Assembly: GCA_963822615.1 (NCBI GenBank)
Contig: CAWGIM010000001.1
Span: forward strand, 1,178,001-1,242,000
DNA length: 64,000 nt
Origin: Trebonia sp963822615
Lineage (GTDB): Bacteria; Actinomycetota; Actinomycetes; Streptosporangiales; Streptosporangiaceae
Direction: 5' to 3'
The notes under the pieces were generated by a model that was not told the DNA's origin, ran no database searches, and saw only the letters and a list, made by a program, of their open reading frames with translations. The stretch's first letter is position 1. Every line of letters starts with the position of its first letter. Below, in pieces: positions 31,777 to 39,369 of the stretch. Both the position numbers and the translations under genes were made by a program.

Positions 31777-32208
31777 TTGCTGCCCGATGACTCGGACGAA
31801 GGAGCCTCTGAGTATCCGTTCGAATCGGCGGATCAGGGGCCACGAGCCGTCGGCGCACCCATCGATGAGTTTCAGAGAATGCTGGCCTTGGCCAAGAGGG
31901 GAGTCGACGTTGCAGTTAACAACTATCCAATGAAGATTCCTGGCCCGAAGACCGCCCGAGAACTGGCTGAACTTCTGAAGAGACTGTTCAATATGACGGT
32001 CAGCTATCAGCAGATCGAGAAAAGGGCGGCGCGTCGGCAGATTCTGCAAGATCTGCAAATTGCAGCAATAGCGGCATCTGCCGCGGCCATGGAATTTACC
32101 GAGCAGGGTCTAAGCGTGAGTAAGAAGACGGAGTGTTTTTTGCATCTACACGAGCTGCAGCAGAAGCTTGACGCAGTTTTGCTAACTTATCGGCCGTCAA
32201 AGGGGTAG
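31777..32208 (+). CDS. small helical hypothetical protein of low-GC island
   Basis: About 143 residues, acidic at the N-terminus. Helices follow (IDEFQRMLALAKRGVD, KTARELAELLKRLFN, QIEKRAARRQILQDLQIAAIAASAAAMEFTEQG, FLHLHELQQKLDAVLL). No family recognised. TTG 31777 has GGAAAA just before it and begins 17 bp after the SEFIR gene stop; the next gene starts 8 bp after this one ends, so the three form one transcription unit. It could be a regulatory partner of the flanking proteins. Confidence 0.6.
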   Translation: MLPDDSDEGASEYPFESADQGPRAVGAPIDEFQRMLALAKRGVDVAVNNYPMKIPGPKTARELAELLKRLFNMTVSYQQIEKRAARRQILQDLQIAAIAASAAAMEFTEQGLSVSKKTECFLHLHELQQKLDAVLLTYRPSKG

Positions 32209-32216
32209 AGGTTCTC

Positions 32217-32981
32217 ATGGTTGCGGTGATTTCGGCAGTTATCGCAGTGCTAGGTGCTATCTTCTCTGCCGTTTCCGGCTACTGGTGGCAGTTGCGCCTG
32301 CGGACAGCGGAGCGGCGCGATTACATGATCCACTACCGGGATTCTCTGCTATGGGCGGCCTTCGATCTTCAAAGCAGACTGTGGAATATTCTGTACGGAT
32401 ATGAAGTCGACCGGGCTGGGTCGGGCCGAAGTTTTCTTACAGGCTTCCTGCTGGAAGGAAGCGAGCAGCAAAAGTTGTATGTTCAATATAGCACTGCTTA
32501 TCTGTTTGCCCAATATATGGGGTGGGCTGAGATTTTCCGGCGAGATATCCAGTTTCTCGACGTCGGAGAAATTGCTCGTAACGAGCGAGCGATGCTGCTG
32601 CTCTCGCGGATCAGTAACACTTTTAGTTACGGTACTCCCGCTGCCGCATTCCATGTATTTCGCATAAACCAGCGAGCAGTGGGTGAGCTGATGATCCCAG
32701 CTGAAAGTAGCCCGGGAGAGCGCTGGTGCATCGGATACGCTGATTTCTGCCGAAGATTGTCGGAGGATAAAACATTTCGCGGCTGGCTGGAAGAACTTAT
32801 CGGGTACGTTGATATGGCTGCCCGAGAACCCGTGGCTACCAGCGAACGGGCAACGCGACTGCAGCATCAGCTGATAGATCTGATCGATTTGCTCGATCCC
32901 GAGAGAACCCGCTTCCCGGCCGACGTGCGTACAAGATTCGACCAATCGGAAATCGAGCGCCAGCTCACAGTAGGTACCTAG
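32217..32981 (+). CDS. membrane-anchored conserved hypothetical protein of low-GC island
   Basis: 254 residues. An N-terminal transmembrane helix (VAVISAVIAVLGAIFSAVSGYWW, residues 2-24) is followed by basic residues and a cytoplasmic domain with regularly spaced conserved-looking blocks: SLLWAAFDLQSRLWNIL, YLFAQYMGWAEIFRRDIQFLDVG, VFRINQRAVGELMI and YADFCRRL. I know of similar unnamed actinobacterial proteins but no assigned function. GAGG lies 6-8 bases before the ATG. As the membrane component beside a SEFIR protein it could be an effector; this is inference. GC content is as low as in its two neighbours. Confidence 0.72.
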   Translation: MVAVISAVIAVLGAIFSAVSGYWWQLRLRTAERRDYMIHYRDSLLWAAFDLQSRLWNILYGYEVDRAGSGRSFLTGFLLEGSEQQKLYVQYSTAYLFAQYMGWAEIFRRDIQFLDVGEIARNERAMLLLSRISNTFSYGTPAAAFHVFRINQRAVGELMIPAESSPGERWCIGYADFCRRLSEDKTFRGWLEELIGYVDMAAREPVATSERATRLQHQLIDLIDLLDPERTRFPADVRTRFDQSEIERQLTVGT

Positions 32982-33113
32982 CCTTGATGTTTACCTGACG
33001 GCATGCCCGTTCGCCTGGCTGAAGAAGACGCGAGACGGCCATGCCCAACCCCTGTTGGCGCCGGATACCCAGTTCGGCCGCAACTGGGACCTGGCTGAGT
33101 CGCGTTCCCTCAG

Positions 33114-33824
33114 TCAGGTATTTATCTGGATCTCGACCCGGTGCCGTATGTACTCGTCAGGATGGGAGCGGGCGATGCTGATGACCCTGACGACCAGGCC
33201 GTGAAGTTCGCCAGGGTAATGCGCAGCGCTGAGCGGCAGCCCCGGCAGGATGCTTCGGCGTACGTCGATGTCATCGTTCGCGACGAACTCGCGCAGGGTC
33301 GCTTCCCGCCATTCCCGCTGCAGAGCTGCCAGTGAGCCGTCCGGGTCGAGGGGCCTTTCGTGGGCCCACCATCCTCGCCTGCGCTCTCCCGATGCCCACT
33401 TCCACCTCCAGGACGTCGACGCCCAGTACGAGGCACGGGCCGCGCCAGCGCGCTCGGCGTTGACGCCGGCTCGCAGGTAGCCCAAGAGCGCTTCCCGTAC
33501 CTGGAGGCAGCCGAAGGCCGCCGTGGCGGGCTTGATGAACGTGGCGTTCAGGCTCGGGTCCCGATCATGAACGGCCGCCCGGACCAGGGCCTCGAAGAAC
33601 TCCCCAGGCAGCGTCTCGCTTCCTTCCAGGCCAGTCCTGATGACTCTCCGTGCCCACCGGCGCCATTCCGTGGTCCCGGGCTCTTCCGTGGCGGCGTTCG
33701 CGCCCAGCAGGTCCACGAGGACTGCGAGATCGCGGGAGAAATGCGCACTGCTGTCGTCCGCGGGGGGCGGAAGCGCCATGAAGACCTTTGCAGTCTTCTC
33801 GCCCGCGTCATCTGGACCGCTCAC
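33114..33824 (-). CDS. HEAT-like conserved hypothetical protein
   Basis: 236 residues, mainly helical, with repeat-like spacing (LAVLVDLLGANAATEEPGTTEWRRWARRVIR, GEFFEALVRAAVHDRDPSLNATFIKPATAAFG, ATLREFVANDDIDVRRSILPGLPLSAAHY, LVVRVISIARSHPDEYIRHRVEIQI) suggestive of HEAT-type alpha solenoids. GTG 33824 is preferred, with GAGGAG directly upstream. The frame extends 87 codons further, but that part is antisense to the kinase gene. Function unknown. GC returns to normal here. Confidence 0.68.
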   Translation of the reverse strand: MSGPDDAGEKTAKVFMALPPPADDSSAHFSRDLAVLVDLLGANAATEEPGTTEWRRWARRVIRTGLEGSETLPGEFFEALVRAAVHDRDPSLNATFIKPATAAFGCLQVREALLGYLRAGVNAERAGAARASYWASTSWRWKWASGERRRGWWAHERPLDPDGSLAALQREWREATLREFVANDDIDVRRSILPGLPLSAAHYPGELHGLVVRVISIARSHPDEYIRHRVEIQINT

Positions 33825-33930
33825 GCTCCTCGCCTCCTCGCCGGCTCCGGCTGAGTGCCGGGAACCCGGAACAGGATAGGGCGCGCCTGCGAGCGCCCCG
33901 CGGGGCTGGAATCGGTGCGACCATCGGGTC

Positions 33931-34812
33931 ATGGACCAGGATCGGGTACCGGGGCCGGGCCAGTTGCTGCTGTTGCTCCGCGAGCAGGCTGGCCTTGACC
34001 TGGTCACGCTCGTGCCCGCGGACGGTGGCGAGTCTGCCCGCACGTTCCTGGCCACGGGGCGGGACGGCGCGGTGAGCGTGCTCAAGATCGGCCCGGGTGC
34101 CGCCGGCGACTCCGTCGGCAGGCTAGGTGAACTGGTGACGCGGCTGCGACGGCGGGGCTATCCGGCGGCCCGGCTGCTGGGCTCCGGGCAGGTGGCCGGC
34201 CTGACGTTCTGGCTGCAGGAACGGCTGCCGGGGACTGTCCTGGCCGAGGTCCCGGGCTGGCTGCTGCCCGAAGTGACCAGGCTGAACGATGCCCAGGCGG
34301 GGCTCGGGGACGGCGCCTGCCGGTTGTCCGGCTTGCTCGCCGCGACGCTCACGGCCGGCGGCGACGGGTACTGCCTGCACTCCACGCTTGAGGCCCGGCC
34401 GGACACCCGTGACCTGCTGGCCGTGGTCCGGCAGACCGCCGACCGTTGCCTGGCCGCCGTCCCTGAGCGAGCGGACTTCGTTCACTACGACTTCTCCCTC
34501 GCCAACCTGTTCGGCGATCGCACGGGCGTCTGCGGCGTGATCGACATCAACCCGCCCACGCTCACCGGAGACCGGGCCTTCGACCTGGCCACCATGCTGT
34601 TTTACCTGTACGACCGCGACGGGCTGCGCGAGCGGCTGCGCGACCGCGCACTTGAGCTTACGGACCGGCGGGCGCTCAGCGCCTACCTCGCGCACATGAT
34701 GCTGCGGCAGGTCGACTGGTCCCTGCGCCACCACCCGGGAACCTCGGCCACCGCCCACCAGCTGCGCCTGGCCCGGCTGGTAGCGGCCGACCTGGTTTTC
34801 ATGCAAAGTTGA
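33931..34812 (+). CDS. aminoglycoside-phosphotransferase (APH)-like kinase
   Basis: 293 residues of the protein-kinase-like APH family. The catalytic loop is FVHYDFSLANLF (Asp with downstream Asn) and the metal-binding Asp is in GVIDINPP; the N-lobe has AVSVLKIGPG with the ATP-contacting Lys. Such enzymes phosphorylate small molecules (antibiotics, choline, homoserine, sugars). Nothing here shows resistance in particular. ATG 33931 without strong ribosome binding site. Divergent from the HEAT-like gene. Confidence 0.85.
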   Translation: MDQDRVPGPGQLLLLLREQAGLDLVTLVPADGGESARTFLATGRDGAVSVLKIGPGAAGDSVGRLGELVTRLRRRGYPAARLLGSGQVAGLTFWLQERLPGTVLAEVPGWLLPEVTRLNDAQAGLGDGACRLSGLLAATLTAGGDGYCLHSTLEARPDTRDLLAVVRQTADRCLAAVPERADFVHYDFSLANLFGDRTGVCGVIDINPPTLTGDRAFDLATMLFYLYDRDGLRERLRDRALELTDRRALSAYLAHMMLRQVDWSLRHHPGTSATAHQLRLARLVAADLVFMQS

Positions 34813-34888
34813 TCGTGAACACGGGGCCTGGTCAGCCTGCGCGGGATGAACTGGTCCTTGCTCGTTTCCGTGTTCTCAAGGCTGGTGG

Positions 34889-35329
34889 ATGAGGTGGGCG
34901 GTCGTGGAACACCAATCAGGTAATGGCAGGCCGGACCCGGACCAGATCGCGGAGCTGCGGGCCCGGGCTGAGGCCGGCGACCGCAACGCGGCCGGGCTCC
35001 TGGGCGAGCTGCTGGCCGCGCGCGGTGACCCGGAAGGCGCGGTGCGGGTGTGGGCGCAAGCCTACGGCGACGCCTCGCCAACCACCCGGCGACTGGCTGA
35101 GCTGCTGGCCGAGCAGGGTGACCTGGAAGGCGCGGCGCGGGCATGGCGGTTCTCGGACGCGGTCTGGCAGAACCCGGACGGCCTGCGCGCGGAGTACCTG
35201 TCCACGCTGAGCCCGGAGGACTACCGGCAACAGACAACCGACGACCCCGAGGACTGGGCCTTCATGGAGGCGGAGCAACTGGCCAGCCTGCTGTCGGAGC
35301 CGGAGGACGGCCAGCACCGCGGGCAATGA
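34889..35329 (+). CDS. TPR/Sel1-like short repeat protein
   Basis: Up to 146 residues. Two or three helical repeats (DQIAELRARAEAGDRNAAGLLGELLAARGDPEGAVRVW and TTRRLAELLAEQGDLEGAARAW) match the TPR/Sel1 pattern. An acidic C-terminal tail follows. Probably a protein-interaction module. The first ATG is at 34889; GTG 34904 has the better Shine-Dalgarno (GAGGTG, 7 bases) and would shorten it by five residues. Function unknown. Confidence 0.68.
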   Translation: MRWAVVEHQSGNGRPDPDQIAELRARAEAGDRNAAGLLGELLAARGDPEGAVRVWAQAYGDASPTTRRLAELLAEQGDLEGAARAWRFSDAVWQNPDGLRAEYLSTLSPEDYRQQTTDDPEDWAFMEAEQLASLLSEPEDGQHRGQ

Positions 35330-35467
35330 CCTCTGCTCCCACGCCGTCTCGGCGAGGTCACAGCCGGCCAGGGTAAGGACATCGAAGAAGACGTCAGTGC
35401 CGCCGTTGGAAAGGGACAGCTCGTCCTGCCCGGCCGACGTCCCGTGGGCCGTGAAGCGGTTACCCAT
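35330..35467 (-). pseudogene. 5' fragment of an actinobacterial hypothetical gene
   Basis: A clean gene start: ATG 35467 with CAGGAT 7 bases upstream, then about 46 residues of protein-like sequence (GNRFTAHGTSAGQDELSLSNGGTDVFFDVLTLAGCDLAETAWEQR). Beyond 35330 the frame continues only in antisense of the TPR-like gene with poor composition. I read it as the surviving N-terminus of a gene whose rest was replaced or shifted. The function of the parent family is unknown to me. Confidence 0.45.
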
Positions 35468-35548
35468 GCGCCGATCCTGACCCGCAGCCGACGCGGGAAA
35501 GGCGGGGCCGCTCCCGCGGTCCGCGACCTGGTCGCCGCGCCGACCAGC

Positions 35549-35743
35549 CTAGGCCTCGGTGTCACGCGGCCCGGCAGCGCTCCGGCGGCCGGCCGCCAGG
35601 GCGCTGAACGGCCATCCAGCCCTCCACCGCGCCCCCGGCCTGGCCTGGGCCAGCTTGCTTACCCGCGCTTCAATCCGGCGGATGTCGGCGAAGGTCCTGG
35701 CTCGGTCGATCTGCTGCGTCTGGTGGTCCAGGTATGCGTCCAT
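35549..35743 (-). CDS. small hypothetical protein
   Basis: 64 residues: a charged helical first half (MDAYLDHQTQQIDRARTFADIRRIEARVSKLAQ) and an Arg/Ala-rich tail. ATG 35743 has AGGAG 8 bases upstream, which makes translation credible despite the small size. No family recognised. It lies in a patch of small or broken genes downstream of the cobamide operon. Confidence 0.5.
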   Translation of the reverse strand: MDAYLDHQTQQIDRARTFADIRRIEARVSKLAQARPGARWRAGWPFSALAAGRRSAAGPRDTEA

Positions 35744-35896
35744 CGGGCTTGCTCCTGACGTGCGGGTGCCTATACCGGGAAGTTACGGCTAAGCCGGGCG
35801 CCGTCACATCGGGTGAAAGCCGTACTCGAGCGCCGTCCGGGATCGGGAATGGCTTAGCTGGCAGGCTCGTGGACCCCGCGGTCCGGTCAGGGGGGC

Positions 35897-36724
35897 TTAG
35901 GCGGCGACAACGACGGCGACCAGGGTCGCCGCCATGCTGATCTCGACGATCGCGCCGAACACGTCGCCGGTGAGGCCGCCCAGCCGGCTGCGGGCGCCCC
36001 GGGCGACGGCGAGCCCGGTGAGCAGTCCGGCCGTGGCGGCGGCGGGCAGCCGGACGGCCAGCGCGGTGCCGCCGAGCAGCAGGCCCGCGGTGGCGGCCGC
36101 CACCAGCAGGGCAAAGGCCGCGAGCAGGCAGTCACGGGGCGCGGTGCGCCCGGCCACCAGGGCGCCGAAGCCGCCCGGGCGCGCGGCCGGGAAGGCCGGG
36201 CCGGTCGCGACCACCACCGCGGTCCGGGCGGTAACCGCGCCGAGCAGCAGGCCGGCCACGGCCAGCCGCTCGCTCGCCGCGGCCAGCGCGGCCAGCGCGG
36301 TGACCTGCAGCAGCACGGCGAAGACGAGGGCGGCGACGCCGAGCGGGCCGGTGTCGCCGCGGCGCATGATTTCCAGCGCCTGGTCGCGGGGCCGGCGGGA
36401 GGCGAGGCCGTCGACGGTGTCGGCCAGGCCGTCCAGGTGCAGGCCGCCGGTGAGCAGGCCGAGCAGCGCGATCGCGAGCACCGCGCCGAGCAGGCGGCGC
36501 AGCACTCCCCCGTCGGTCCCGCTGGCGCCGACGACCAGCATGAGGGCGGCGGCCGGGGCGGCCAGCAGCAGGCCGACGGCCGGCAGCCAGCGCACGGCCC
36601 GGCTGGCCAGCCCCTCGTCCAGCGGAGCGTCGCCGGCCGGCGGGTCAGCCGAACTGGGCACCGGGATGATGCTGAACATGCTGACCGCGAGCCGGGCCGC
36701 GGCCCACCGCGGACGTCGCGTCAC
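35897..36724 (-). CDS. cobS: adenosylcobinamide-GDP ribazoletransferase (cobalamin synthase)
   Basis: 275 residues, a polytopic membrane enzyme joining alpha-ribazole (phosphate) to adenosylcobinamide-GDP, the last step of nucleotide-loop assembly. Hallmarks: SMFSIIPVP at the N-terminus, GGLHLDGLADTVDGLASR, EIMRRGDTGPLGV and GGLTGDVFGAIVE. GTG 36724 with GAGGGGG upstream. Last gene of the cobamide operon, separated from CobU by a repeat-filled 30 bp. Confidence 0.96.
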   Translation of the reverse strand: MTRRPRWAAARLAVSMFSIIPVPSSADPPAGDAPLDEGLASRAVRWLPAVGLLLAAPAAALMLVVGASGTDGGVLRRLLGAVLAIALLGLLTGGLHLDGLADTVDGLASRRPRDQALEIMRRGDTGPLGVAALVFAVLLQVTALAALAAASERLAVAGLLLGAVTARTAVVVATGPAFPAARPGGFGALVAGRTAPRDCLLAAFALLVAAATAGLLLGGTALAVRLPAAATAGLLTGLAVARGARSRLGGLTGDVFGAIVEISMAATLVAVVVAA

Positions 36725-36768
36725 CGCAACCGCCCCCTCACCGCAACCGCCCCCTCACCGCAACCGCC
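36724..36768. repeat. 17-bp direct repeat at the cobU/cobS junction
   Basis: CCGCAACCGCCCCCTCA occurs at 36724-36740 and 36741-36757, followed by a third partial copy (CCGCAACCGCC) to 36768. It covers the CobU stop codon and the ribosome binding site of CobS: both copies contain the complement of GAGGGGGCGG, so the duplication repeats the Shine-Dalgarno region. Confidence 0.75.
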
Positions 36769-37630
36769 GTGGCAGCCCGGCAGTGCAGAACCACACCTGG
36801 TCACTGTCCGCCGCCATCAGGGCGTTGAGCCGCCCGAGGGCGTCCCGGTAGCGGCGCCCGGAGGCGGTGGCGGGCACCACCCCGAGGCCGACCTCGTTGC
36901 TGACCGCCACCACCGGGCGGGACGTAGCCCGCCAGGCCGCCAGCAGCCGGTCTACCCGCGCGCCCACGGCGTCGTCGGCGCCGCGCTCGTCGTCCCAGGC
37001 GCCGCACTCGTCCATCACCCGGGCCAGCCACAGCGACAGGCAGTCGACCAGGACCGGGGCCGGGCCGGCGGCGGCGAGCACCGGTTCCAGGTCGATCGTC
37101 TCGTGGGTGCGCCAGCCGCCTGGCCGCCGGGCGCGGTGCGCCGCCACCCGGGCCGCCCACTCCGGGTCGTCCGGGCCGGGCCGGGTGCCGGTGGCGACGT
37201 ACTCCACGTCACCCCCGGTGCCCGCCCAGGCCGCCAGGAACCGCTCGGCGGTAGTCGACTTCCCCGACCGGGCACCGCCGAGCACCAGTACCCGGCCGGC
37301 CGGGGGCCCGCCCGCCGGGGCCTGCGCCGCAGCCTCCCGGCCGGGGCGGTCATCGGGGGTGACGCACCAGAGCCGCACCCGTTCGGCATCCGCGTGGACC
37401 GCGGCGTTGACGGCGGGATCGGCCGCGCAGGCGACCGCCAGCCACGCGCCCTCCAGGGCCTGCGCCCGATAGGGGCCGGCCGGCACGCGCACGGTGGCGC
37501 CCGCCGCCCGCAGCGCCGCCGCCTCGCGGGCGGCGGCGGCGTCGGCGGCCGGGCTGCCGCCGCCCACCACCACCGCGAGGCGGCCGTCTAGCCGCAGGCT
37601 GAGCGGGTACCGGGCGGGTACCGGGCTCAT
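36755..37630 (-). CDS. cobU: siroheme-synthase-type N-terminal domain fused to CobU/CobP kinase-guanylyltransferase
   Basis: 291 residues. Residues 8-100 look like the NAD-binding domain of precorrin-2 dehydrogenase (YPLSLRLDGRLAVVVGGGSPAADAA, AVACAADPAVNAAVHADAERVRLWC), without the ferrochelatase and methylase parts. Residues 113-291 are adenosylcobinamide kinase/adenosylcobinamide-phosphate guanylyltransferase: P-loop GGARSGKST (118-126), YVATGTR, HRARRPGGWRTHE with the guanylated His, VDCLSLWL and VSNEVGLG. It activates cobinamide to GDP-cobinamide for CobS. The ATG overlaps the previous stop by 4 bp. A dehydrogenase domain used upstream in the pathway fused to a late enzyme is notable. 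Confidence 0.93.
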   Translation of the reverse strand: MSPVPARYPLSLRLDGRLAVVVGGGSPAADAAAAREAAALRAAGATVRVPAGPYRAQALEGAWLAVACAADPAVNAAVHADAERVRLWCVTPDDRPGREAAAQAPAGGPPAGRVLVLGGARSGKSTTAERFLAAWAGTGGDVEYVATGTRPGPDDPEWAARVAAHRARRPGGWRTHETIDLEPVLAAAGPAPVLVDCLSLWLARVMDECGAWDDERGADDAVGARVDRLLAAWRATSRPVVAVSNEVGLGVVPATASGRRYRDALGRLNALMAADSDQVWFCTAGLPRRLR

Positions 37631-39369
37631 TCCTTCGCGCCCGACACGCCCGCGCTGTCGAAGGTGGCGACGTCGCGCAGTACCCGGGCGGCCGCCTGCA
37701 CCACCGGCAGGGCGAGCACCGCGCCTGACCCCTCGCCAAGCCGCAGGCCGAGGTCGAGCACCGGCCGCAGGCCGAGCGCGGCCAGGGCGCGGCTGGCACC
37801 TGGTTCGGTGGAGCGGTGCCCGGCCACCATGTAGTGCACCGCGTCGGGGCACAGCGCGGCCGCGACCAGGGCCGCCGCGCCCGCGATCACCCCGTCGAGC
37901 AGCACCGGGACGCGCAGAGCGGCCGCGCCGAGCAGGTACCCGGTGAGGGCGGCGTGCTCGAGCCCGCCCACCGCGGCCAGCACCGACACCGGGTCACCGG
38001 GGTCGGGCCGGTGCCGGTCAAGCGCCCGGCGCACCACGTCCACCTTGTGCGCCCAGGTCGCGTCGTCGACGCCGGTGCCGCGCCCGGTTACCTCCACCGG
38101 GTCGGTGCCGGTGAAGACGGCGATGAGGGCGGCCGAGGCGGTGGTGTTGGCGATGCCCATGTCCCCGGTGAGCAGGCAGCGGTTGCCCGCGGTGACCAGG
38201 TCGCGGGCGGTCTCGATGCCGGTGTCGATCGCCTGGCGGGCCTGGGCGGCCGTCATCGCCGGCTCCTGGGTCATGTCGGCGGTGCCGCGGCGGACCTTGC
38301 GCGGCAGCAGCCCGGGGGCGGCGGGCAGATCGGCCGCGACGCCCACGTCGACCACGCAGACCTCCGCCCCGGCCTGGGCGGCGATCACGTTGACGACCGC
38401 GGTGGAGGCGAGGAAGTTGGCCACCATCTGCGCGGTGACCTCCTGCGGCCAGGGCGACACCCCCTGGGCGTGCACGCCGTGGTCGCCGGCGAACACCGCT
38501 ACGGCGGCGGGCTCGGGCAGCGGGGCCGGGCACTGGCCGGCGATGGCGGCCAGCCGGACCGACAGCTCCTCAAGGTAGCCGAGCGAGCCGGGCGGCTTGG
38601 TGAGCTGCGCCTGGCGGTCCCGGGCGGCGGCCGCCGCCGCCTCGTCCGGCGGCCCGACCGCGGCGATCGTGTCGGCCAGCAGGCTGGCCGGCTCGCCGCC
38701 CGGCAGGCGCCGGTTTCCCCAGCTGCCCTCGTGCACCGCCCAGGCCAGCGGCCGCTGCCGGGCCCAGCCGGACAGCACCAGCTCGGGGGCGGGCGGGAAC
38801 TCGCTCACGTGGCCGACGCACAGGTAGGCGACCACCCGCAGGTGCGGCGGCAGGCCGAGCTCGGCCGCCAGCTCGCGCTCGTCGAAGAAGCTGACCCAGC
38901 CGACGCCGAGTCCCTCCGCCCGCGCCGCCAGCCACAGGTTCTGGGTCGCGCAGGCGGCCGAGTACTCCGCCGCCTGCGGCTGGGCGTGCCGCCCGAGCAC
39001 GTGCCGCCCGCCCCGGGCCGGGTCACAGGTGACGACGATGTTGAGCGGGCTCTCCATGATCGCCTCGACCTTGAGGCGGCTGAACGCCAGCGCCCGCGGC
39101 GCTGGCAGGCTGGCGGCGAAGGCGTCCCGCTGCGCCTGTGCCAGCCGGTGCAGGCGCTCGCGGACGGCCGGGTCGCGCAGCACCAGGAAGTCCCACGGCT
39201 GGCTGAGCCCGACGCTCGGCGCCTGGTGGGCCGCTGCCAGTACCCGGGTCAGCGCCTCGTCGTCCACCGGGTCGGGCAGGAAGCCGTTCCTGATGTCCCG
39301 GCGGGCCGCGGCCAGCCGGTAGAAGGCGCCCGTGTCTTCTGGTGTCACTGGATCTTCGGTTGTCGTCAT
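37627..39369 (-). CDS. BluB-CobT fusion: DMB synthase plus DMB phosphoribosyltransferase
   Basis: 580 residues in two parts. Residues 15-215 are a BluB/nitroreductase-fold flavin destructase (RRDIRNGFLPDPVDDEALTRVLAAAHQAPSVGLSQPWDF, GLGVGWVSFFDERELAAELG, VAYLCVGHVSEF) that converts FMNH2 and O2 to 5,6-dimethylbenzimidazole. Residues about 230-580 are CobT, with LTKPPGSLGYLEEL, AGDHGVHAQGVSPWPQEVTAQMV, GDMGIANTT, and the catalytic Glu near residue 546 in LRLGEGSGA, which makes alpha-ribazole phosphate. The fusion delivers the base to its activating enzyme. It overlaps both neighbours by 4 bp. Confidence 0.95.
   Translation of the reverse strand: MTTTEDPVTPEDTGAFYRLAAARRDIRNGFLPDPVDDEALTRVLAAAHQAPSVGLSQPWDFLVLRDPAVRERLHRLAQAQRDAFAASLPAPRALAFSRLKVEAIMESPLNIVVTCDPARGGRHVLGRHAQPQAAEYSAACATQNLWLAARAEGLGVGWVSFFDERELAAELGLPPHLRVVAYLCVGHVSEFPPAPELVLSGWARQRPLAWAVHEGSWGNRRLPGGEPASLLADTIAAVGPPDEAAAAAARDRQAQLTKPPGSLGYLEELSVRLAAIAGQCPAPLPEPAAVAVFAGDHGVHAQGVSPWPQEVTAQMVANFLASTAVVNVIAAQAGAEVCVVDVGVAADLPAAPGLLPRKVRRGTADMTQEPAMTAAQARQAIDTGIETARDLVTAGNRCLLTGDMGIANTTASAALIAVFTGTDPVEVTGRGTGVDDATWAHKVDVVRRALDRHRPDPGDPVSVLAAVGGLEHAALTGYLLGAAALRVPVLLDGVIAGAAALVAAALCPDAVHYMVAGHRSTEPGASRALAALGLRPVLDLGLRLGEGSGAVLALPVVQAAARVLRDVATFDSAGVSGAKE

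Noticed and set aside
32982..33113. Possible gene remnant after the island
   Set aside because: A stretch of readable codons exists but no start, family match or conserved motif could be seen.
33931..34812. Aminoglycoside resistance gene
   Set aside because: Only the general kinase fold is visible; nothing in the sequence distinguishes antibiotic from metabolic substrates.
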